Assembly: GCA_947034885.2 (NCBI GenBank)
Contig: OX344757.2
Coordinates: 4,402,001-4,466,000 of the forward strand
Source: Thuidium tamariscinum
Lineage: Eukaryota; Streptophyta; Bryopsida; Hypnales; Thuidiaceae
Direction of reading: 5' to 3'
DNA length: 64,000 nt
A program made the position numbers and the translations under genes. Shown here piece by piece: positions 58,259-64,000 of the stretch. Each line of letters begins with the position of its first letter. Within the stretch, counting starts at the first letter, position 1. A model generated the notes under the pieces. That model was not told the origin of the DNA. It saw nothing but the letters and a program-made list of their open reading frames with translations, and did not search any database.

Positions 58259-59430
58259 CTATAGTATGAGCAATGAGCGTTGAGCATTGAGCGTTGAATG
58301 GGAAGATTTGACCGTTAAGAATTTTTTTAAAAAATTTAAGAATGAACATTTAAAAATTAATTTTATAAAAAATAAATCTTTGGACATAAATGCCTTATTT
58401 CATTCATTACTTTAGATGGATGAAAACAATACCAGATGAATGTAGATGAAAAATGTAGATGAAAAAATTAAGAACTATGGATGTAGATTATTCTTTGGGT
58501 TGTAAAGAACCTTCATTGAAAGAACTTTTTGGCATCAACAAAAGGCTCCTTGGATCCGAAGACTCTTCCTTGGGTTTATAAGAGCCTTCATTGCAAGAAG
58601 TTTTGGGCACCAAAAAAGGCTCCTTAGATCCGAGGAGCCTTCCTTGAGTTCTAAGGAGGCTCTTAGGAATTCCGAGGAGACTTGTAGGGAGACAATATTA
58701 AAAAGCAATGATGGTTTTAAGGCTTCTTTGATTCAAGGATGCTCTTAATGAGCTTTTTGGCACAAATGAAGGGCTCATTGATTTGAAGTACCTTTATTTA
58801 GTTCTAGAATGGTTTCAATGAAATACCTTTTTGGCACCAAAAAATGCTCCTTGGATTCAAGGAGCCTTTTATGAATTAAAAAAGCCTTATTAAAAAAGCC
58901 TTTTGGCACTAAGGAAAAGCTCCTCGAATCCGAAGAGCATTCTTTAGGTTTTAAAAAGCCTATACTAGGAGAGCCCTTTGGCTCCAAAGAAGGGCTCTTC
59001 GAATTGAGAAGCCTTTTTGGGATTCCAAAGAGGCTTTTAGGAAGACGATATTAAAGAGCACGGATGGTTCAAAGCCTCTTTGGTTTCAAAGAAGCTTATA
59101 ATGAGATGCAAAAATTTTAACAATTTGGAAATTGAATGATGAATGATAGATGATGGATGGATGACATGAATGAAGTTCATTTACACATGAATGAATGGAT
59201 GTTCATTTATGCAACCTTTCGTTATAATATCAACTATTTTATATAATTTTTTTGTAGATTTAAAAAAAATTAATTAATTAATTAATTTTTATATTATTAT
59301 TTTTGGATTTGATAATACTATTTATTGCTCTAACATGTCTATTTTTAGAAAACATTTTTACAATGAGCATTCAAATTTCATTGCTCATTGCTCGTTGCTC
59401 AACACTCATTGCTCCCCACTCATACTCTAG
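58259..59430. mobile_element. hAT-like element carrying minisatellites
   Basis: Inverted ends CTATAGTATGAG and CTCATACTCTAG are followed on the left by GAGCAATGAGCGTTGAGCAT-type repeats and on the right by their inverse (59375-59420). The 8 bases flanking each side, CAGGGTTG (58251-58258) and CATCGTTG (59431-59438), agree at 6 of 8 positions, as expected for an aged 8-bp hAT target duplication. It holds the 75-bp tandem array at 58500-59110 and no transposase. Confidence 0.65.
58500..59110. repeat. ~75-bp tandem repeat array (GGCACCAAAAAAGGCTCC unit)
   Basis: About eight degenerate units, each with TTTTTGGCACCAAAAAAGGC, TCCTTGGATCCGAGGAGCCT and TTCATTGAAAGAA. Landmarks recur near 58531, 58606, 58760, 58833, 58904 and 58979, at about 71-77 base spacing. 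Each unit holds an internal GGCTCC...GGAGCC palindrome. The array shows no reading frame held across units. Confidence 0.82.
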
Positions 59431-59506
59431 CATCGTTGGTAGTTATGGGAATTGTTTTGGGATAGTCTTGAAACAACCCTCCGGAGGCCTCAAATCCCCC
59501 CAAATG

Positions 59507-61035
59507 TTTGTTTTCAACAAAATTTCTTGGATTATCCCCTTGAAGTCTAATTATTGTCATAAAACTTTTATGTCAATCAAAGTTATTTTGAATGTTTGGG
59601 AGCAAATGAAAGTTGAAAATCTGAACATTTTTCGATTACACTAAATAGCAACTTGTTTCTCTTCTATACAATCTTTTCAATAAAAGAAAATTGGGAAAGT
59701 TGCACATACTAGTCAAATTTGTGTGGCTAAAATCTCATTTTAATCCGAAAAGTTTTGAGTGATTGAGAAGCATTTTAGGAGGGTCAACCTTGAATGAGTT
59801 TTTTCCAACTTTTCTTGCTATTTTCTGACATGTCTAGCCATTTTACAAACTTAAAGAATCAATTGAATGATGTTTTTTTTCTCATCAATGTGTTTGTTTG
59901 TTGGTTTGAATCTCTTTATATTTAAAGTTTTTTCATTCGAGTAGATTTGAAAATTGAGTTTCACCTCCAAATAAATTTCTAGGAAATTTTCAACATCCTT
60001 TTTCAACAAAAAAACACTCATTATTTTGCAATCCATATGACACCAAATGACTTCAAATTTGATTCTTATCATCTACAACACACATTCACTACAAGATTGT
60101 AGAGTTGAAATTTCTATATCTAAATGACATTCATATCTACAATACTTCTAAAGTAGTGATGTCTTTAAACTCAAAAGGCCTTAGATTTTTAGAGATTAAA
60201 ATCCACTTATTCAAATGGAGAAAGGATGACAAACCATCATTTCCCTTTTGTTTGTTGTTCATTTCTTGTACTCCTAGTTTTTTGTTCAATTATATGACTT
60301 GAAATGCTAGACTTAAAATGATAATTTATTGATTACACTCAATTTATTTTTTACTAGCCACTACATCTTCATGTTCACTAATTAGCCTCCAAAATTTAGA
60401 TTCTTATATGACTAGGTGCCTTCTACATCTCTATCATTTCTTAGAAAATCATTGTTAGGACTCTTTTGGTTCTTAATGTTGTTATAGGGTTACATTAGTC
60501 ATTGTAAGCATTTGTATAGTACTATATACTACCACTTAATACTTATACAAACTTCCCATTCTACCATTCAAATTTGTTTGCATAATATAGAAAAGGATTG
60601 AAATTTTTAATCTTGCATAATTTACACTCAATTCTTTTGCAATTCCAATCAAGCATACCAAAATCTAGTTTCGAAAGTGCTAAATTTTATGTTTGGTGAA
60701 AATTTGAAGCCAATTTTCATAGATTTATATAATATTTTCTTGAAAACAATTGGTGATATGTTTTTTGAATTTAATTGCATAGATACATAGGGAACATTCA
60801 TATGCACATCTTTCATATTAAAAGTCACCCCATTAACTAATAAAAAGATAATCTAGAAAGAGTTCAATGTGAGGTGTAATATGACCAAACTTTGTAAAAT
60901 AGATATTTTTATATGTTAACTAGATCTTGCTATTCGACACTAACACTGTAAATAATTTAAAACATTTGAGCATGATGGTACGATTACTATGCCAAAATCT
61001 AAATACAATAAAAAGATATCTATTTTTCAAAATTA
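59507..61035. other. No gene recognised
   Basis: AT-rich spacer; the frame at 60105-60302 is short and without motif. Confidence 0.5.
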
Positions 61036-61677
61036 ACCTCTAAATGCACAAGGCCTTTTTTGAATTTCTAGGAGTTTGCTTTAACAAAAAGTCTACATTT
61101 GATAAGCTGTATCAATTTTGTTTTATAAATAACCATAAAAATTCAAACTAATGATGTTAGAGATTATTTAGGAAAAGAAAACACAACAATATCACTTATG
61201 GATTAAAAAATAATAATGTTTGGTTATGAGGGTGTTAAAATTGCAAAAGTAACTCAAAGTCTTTGGATCCTCTTTTCACATGTCAAATCTAAAAAGTTGG
61301 TCACCAAAAAAATATGAAGTTGAAGGACCTAACATGAATAGCTCCAATCAATTTGTGGCTTCTCAAAATCTACTCTACAATTTCTTCAAATGAATTTTTA
61401 AGGTATTTTTTTCTCCAAAAATTAATGTAATTGAGATCCATTTCCAAGAGCCTTCAACACTAGAGAAAGTCAAGATTGCTACTTATACCCTTGTACAAAA
61501 TCTTGGATAGAAAAATCATAATCAATCATTTTCAAGATCATATTTTGAATGCTTGAACTACACTTCAATAAGAAGTTTCCAAAAATGTAAAATACTAAAA
61601 TTAGAAACTTGGTTAGATTTTATTTATCTTCAAATTTTTGCAAACACTAGATTTTGGTGCTTGGGGCACTTAGGGGT
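61036..61677 (+). mobile_element. 640-bp ACCCCTAAATGCCC-family element, copy 3 (uninterrupted)
   Basis: Left ACCTCTAAATGCACAAGGCC, right GGGGCACTTAGGGGT, TA flanks. It aligns along its length with copy 2 and serves as the uninterrupted reference. Length 642 bp, no coding capacity. Confidence 0.8.
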
Positions 61678-61962
61678 TAAAATATTGTCACCCCCAACAC
61701 TAAAATCTTTGTAGGGCAAATTTTGAAACCTTTTTTTAAATGTTTGTTGAAGGAAAGATGTGCACATCAATGTTTCCAACATATCTCCACAATCAAATCT
61801 CCATTTATCTCCATCTATCACCAATGTTTTTCAAAAAATTACCATGAAAATTCAGTGAGAAAATTCAGTGAAAATGGAGTTTTGATTTTTTGAAATTGAA
61901 ATTTGGTATGCTTGATTGAAATTGTGTAAGAAGTGAGTATTAATTATGCAAGCCAAAAAATT

Positions 61963-62849
61963 TCACTTTTCCATACTATGCAAAGAAATTTGAATGGCAA
62001 AATAAGCAGTTTCTATGATTATTAATTGATACTGTACAGTCCACCAAATGAATGTGTTGGAACATGTCATAACACTGTCGTCAAAACCATTACCGTAGTA
62101 AGCACCTGCTCCTAATTGTGCAACCTTACATCGAACTCCCAACCTCAGTGCATGATTGATGATCTCCAACAGTCCAAATTGAGAATTTCGTGCATATCAA
62201 CAATGCTGCAACACTCCTGCATCGATGATAACATAGACAATGCCAAAGTCAACATGAAACATAGTTGAGTATATTTAGTATAAAGAATGATGGAACGATC
62301 AGGCTACAACTGAGAAATCACAAACAAGGCTTCTAAAACGACTGCACAGAAAGGATCAGATGGCCTTTCCCATGTACACAACAGCAATGAAGCATTCTAA
62401 AAACTACACAGTTTGACACAATAACCAAAGTTCCGGGAGTTGCAAGCAAGTCGAGAAGTTGTATTCTCCATGCGCCGTCAAAAGACCAAACTCGAGCTAT
62501 ATCCAACTTGCCGGCGACATCTGCCTGGAGCACTTTAATGCCGACCGAGGTGCTTGAAAGGTCTCACAGCAGACTTGACAACTCTCTTATGCCAGGGCCG
62601 TCTGTGCTTGGTCAGAGCAGGGAATTGCGCTGGGAATGTAACCTACCGAATGTTTTGGCTCTCATGCGGCAAAAGCTTACCTCTCTCTTCGTGCTTCGAA
62701 ATCCAATCCTGGCTACAAGAGAATGAGTCAGTTCCATCCAGAAAAGGTAGAATGTCCACCCGCGATCTCACAACAACTTGCAACCTCTCAAACGAATCAC
62801 AGCTCTGGGTGATCCGACCCATGTAAATTCGGAAAAGAGTGAAATGCTT
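61963..62849 (-). other. Downstream region of the coiled-coil pseudogene, possible 3' UTR
   Basis: Composition stays gene-like to about 62.2 kb, with splice-like signals on the minus strand (donor near 62675, acceptor near 62220). Two minus-strand open frames, 62533-62333 and 62169-61963, match nothing I know. They may be 3' UTR or terminal exons of the decayed gene. Confidence 0.3.
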
Positions 62850-64000
62850 TTACATGCGGTCCATCTCCCGTACTTGTTCCAGACTCGATTCTACATCTGA
62901 TGACAACCCTTCGTGAAATTGAGAGACCTGACACAGGAAGCGTTCTTGAGTTAAAAAGGAAGATAGAGAATGCAATTCTTGTACCATTTATAAAAGAGTG
63001 CACACTGAGAATGCCTGGCAGAAGCAAATTGGATGGTCATATGTCAACTGGCACCTTTCCATCGCTTTAATAAACAGTGTCAGAGAATTGGGCATGTCGC
63101 TCTTCATCAATTTAACCGCTTTCTCACATTCGCTGGCCTCACGATACGCTTTACCCGCAGCTTGATTTCCCTCTCGTAAGGCGTCCCTTGCATTTCCTTC
63201 GGCTCTCTCTGCATTTGCGGTGGCTTCCTTCCCATGAGCAACCGCTTTCTCGGCATTTACGATGGCTTCCTTCCTCTTTGCTGCGGCTTTCTGTGCTTTT
63301 GCGATGGCGATCTTTGCTTTTTTCATGGCTACCTCCTTTCTCGTTTCCTCTCGCTCAGCCACGGCAATATCGCGCTACTTGGCAACTCTCTCCATTCTTT
63401 CTGGCAGTCTGCTGTTTCGCCTCGGCTTCCTTCTTAAAACCTGACAAGGGAGGTACGGTTTTGTGCAGTTAGTAGAGGGAGCTCCGAAAAGAGGACCAAT
63501 TCTAGCAAAATTCCCAGTATATGCCAACATGGTCCTCTGTTAGTCCCAAGCTGTATCTCACCTTCAGCTTTGCTCCTGGCGTGATAACCTCCCGTGGTCA
63601 TCCCTGCACCGGCGACAACGTCAACACCACCAATAGTGCCACCAATAGCGGCAGCGGCGACTACAACGGGAGCTGCCGCAACCGCAGCAACTGCCATTAC
63701 AACCCCGCCTCCCAAAAGACCTAATCCAGTGGCAACACTAGATTCTGCATCAGCTTTCTCTCTACTACTGCTGGACGCTTGATCTTCGTACTTCTTTTCC
63801 TGAGCCTTGTAAGTCCCTAGCTCAGCATCGTACTTTCTTGTACTTCAACGCTCATCCTCATATTCGTCTTTCTCAGCATCGTGTTTCGCTCCCTCAGCAT
63901 CATACTTATCTCTCTCAGCATCTTACTTCCTTATGTTAGCATCACAGCTAAATTTCTGTTCATCAAACTCCGATTTCTCGGCTTCTGCAACCTGCACGCC
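62850..64000 (-). pseudogene. Decayed gene: coiled coil - Gly/Ala/Val hydrophobic core - coiled coil (3' part)
   Basis: Three exon-like blocks: 64000-63562 (enters from beyond the window), 63440-63055 and 62927-62850. The first two join in frame with GT/AG borders. Block 1 encodes charged heptad-like repeats (KYDAE, KHDAE, KKYED) and then about 50 hydrophobic residues rich in Gly, Ala and Val (LGLLGGGVVMAVAAVAAAP onward). Block 2 is a long Ala/Lys/Glu helix (KKAKIAIAKAQKAAAKRKEA and on). Block 3 ends SSLEQVREMDRM and stop. It is broken by in-frame stops at 63923-63925, 63845-63847 and 63375-63377, a frameshift near 63392-63400, and a phase mismatch between blocks 2 and 3. I do not recognise the family. 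A helical bundle with a buried hydrophobic hairpin is shared by several membrane-inserting proteins, so a membrane role is possible but unproven. Composition is clearly coding and unlike the flanking repeats. Confidence 0.7.

Larger units (their letters stand above)
58027..59506 (+). mobile_element. CATTAG-family element interrupted by a hAT-like insertion
   Basis: The left part (58027-58258) begins CATTAGGGGAGATTTGAGGC and shares TTTTTTGGACTT, CATATTTCAGGA and GTTGGCCTAACA with copy 1 at 3591-3859. The right part (59431-59506) ends GAGGCCTCAAATC...CAAATG. The sequence between (58259-59430) is a separate, later element. Confidence 0.7.

Noticed and set aside
63188-63782. Several plus-strand open frames of 60-94 codons
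   Set aside because: Mirror images of the coiled-coil coding blocks on the minus strand; Leu/Ser/Arg-rich as expected from the antisense of Lys/Glu/Ala codons.
1-64000. CRISPR arrays, bacterial operons, ribosome binding sites, phage or plasmid functions
   Set aside because: Spliced genes, a transit peptide and plant transposons show nuclear plant DNA; tandem repeats here lack regular unique spacers.

Overview
This is nuclear DNA of a land plant. It is AT-rich (roughly two thirds A+T by eye), gene-poor and filled with decayed DNA transposons. Three pieces of evidence point to a plant: a spliced plant-type Sec14/CRAL-TRIO lipid-transfer gene, a spliced gene whose product starts with a chloroplast transit peptide, and plant-style MITEs (CACTA, PIF/Harbinger, Stowaway-like). 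The transit-peptide style and the near absence of recognisable LTR retrotransposons would fit a bryophyte or another non-flowering lineage, but that placement is a guess.

Layout. 1-16.2 kb is repeat-derived: two fold-back elements (2441-3424, 13417-14817), several terminal-inverted-repeat (TIR) elements, and a 1.6 kb Harbinger-like element with TAA target duplications (10045-11619). 16991-19865 on the minus strand is a ten-exon Sec14-like gene of 344 codons, with a GC-rich leader/promoter reaching about 21.65 kb. 21.9-45 kb is again repeats, with nested insertions dated by their target duplications, paralogous empty sites, a tRNA-derived SINE (43733-43920) and weak ORF remnants. 45394-46772 on the minus strand is a three-exon gene for a 175-aa chloroplast-targeted LEA/COR15-like protein with a G-box/ABRE upstream. 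48-62 kb holds a PIF/Harbinger transposase pseudogene (54049-55515) broken by two nested MITEs, and a hAT-like element carrying a 75-bp tandem array (58259-59430) inside an older element. The right edge (62850-64000, minus) is the 3' part of a decayed multi-exon gene for a coiled-coil protein with a central Gly/Ala/Val-rich hydrophobic stretch; its 5' end lies outside the window.

The two intact genes are unrelated in function as far as can be seen: cytosolic phosphoinositide/lipid transfer, and stromal stress protection. No operons, CRISPR arrays, rRNA or complete tRNA genes were found. The most notable items are the fold-back family built from inverted ~178-bp tandem units, the insertion-history puzzles solved by empty sites, the GC-AG intron in the Sec14 gene, and the coiled-coil/hydrophobic-core pseudogene.
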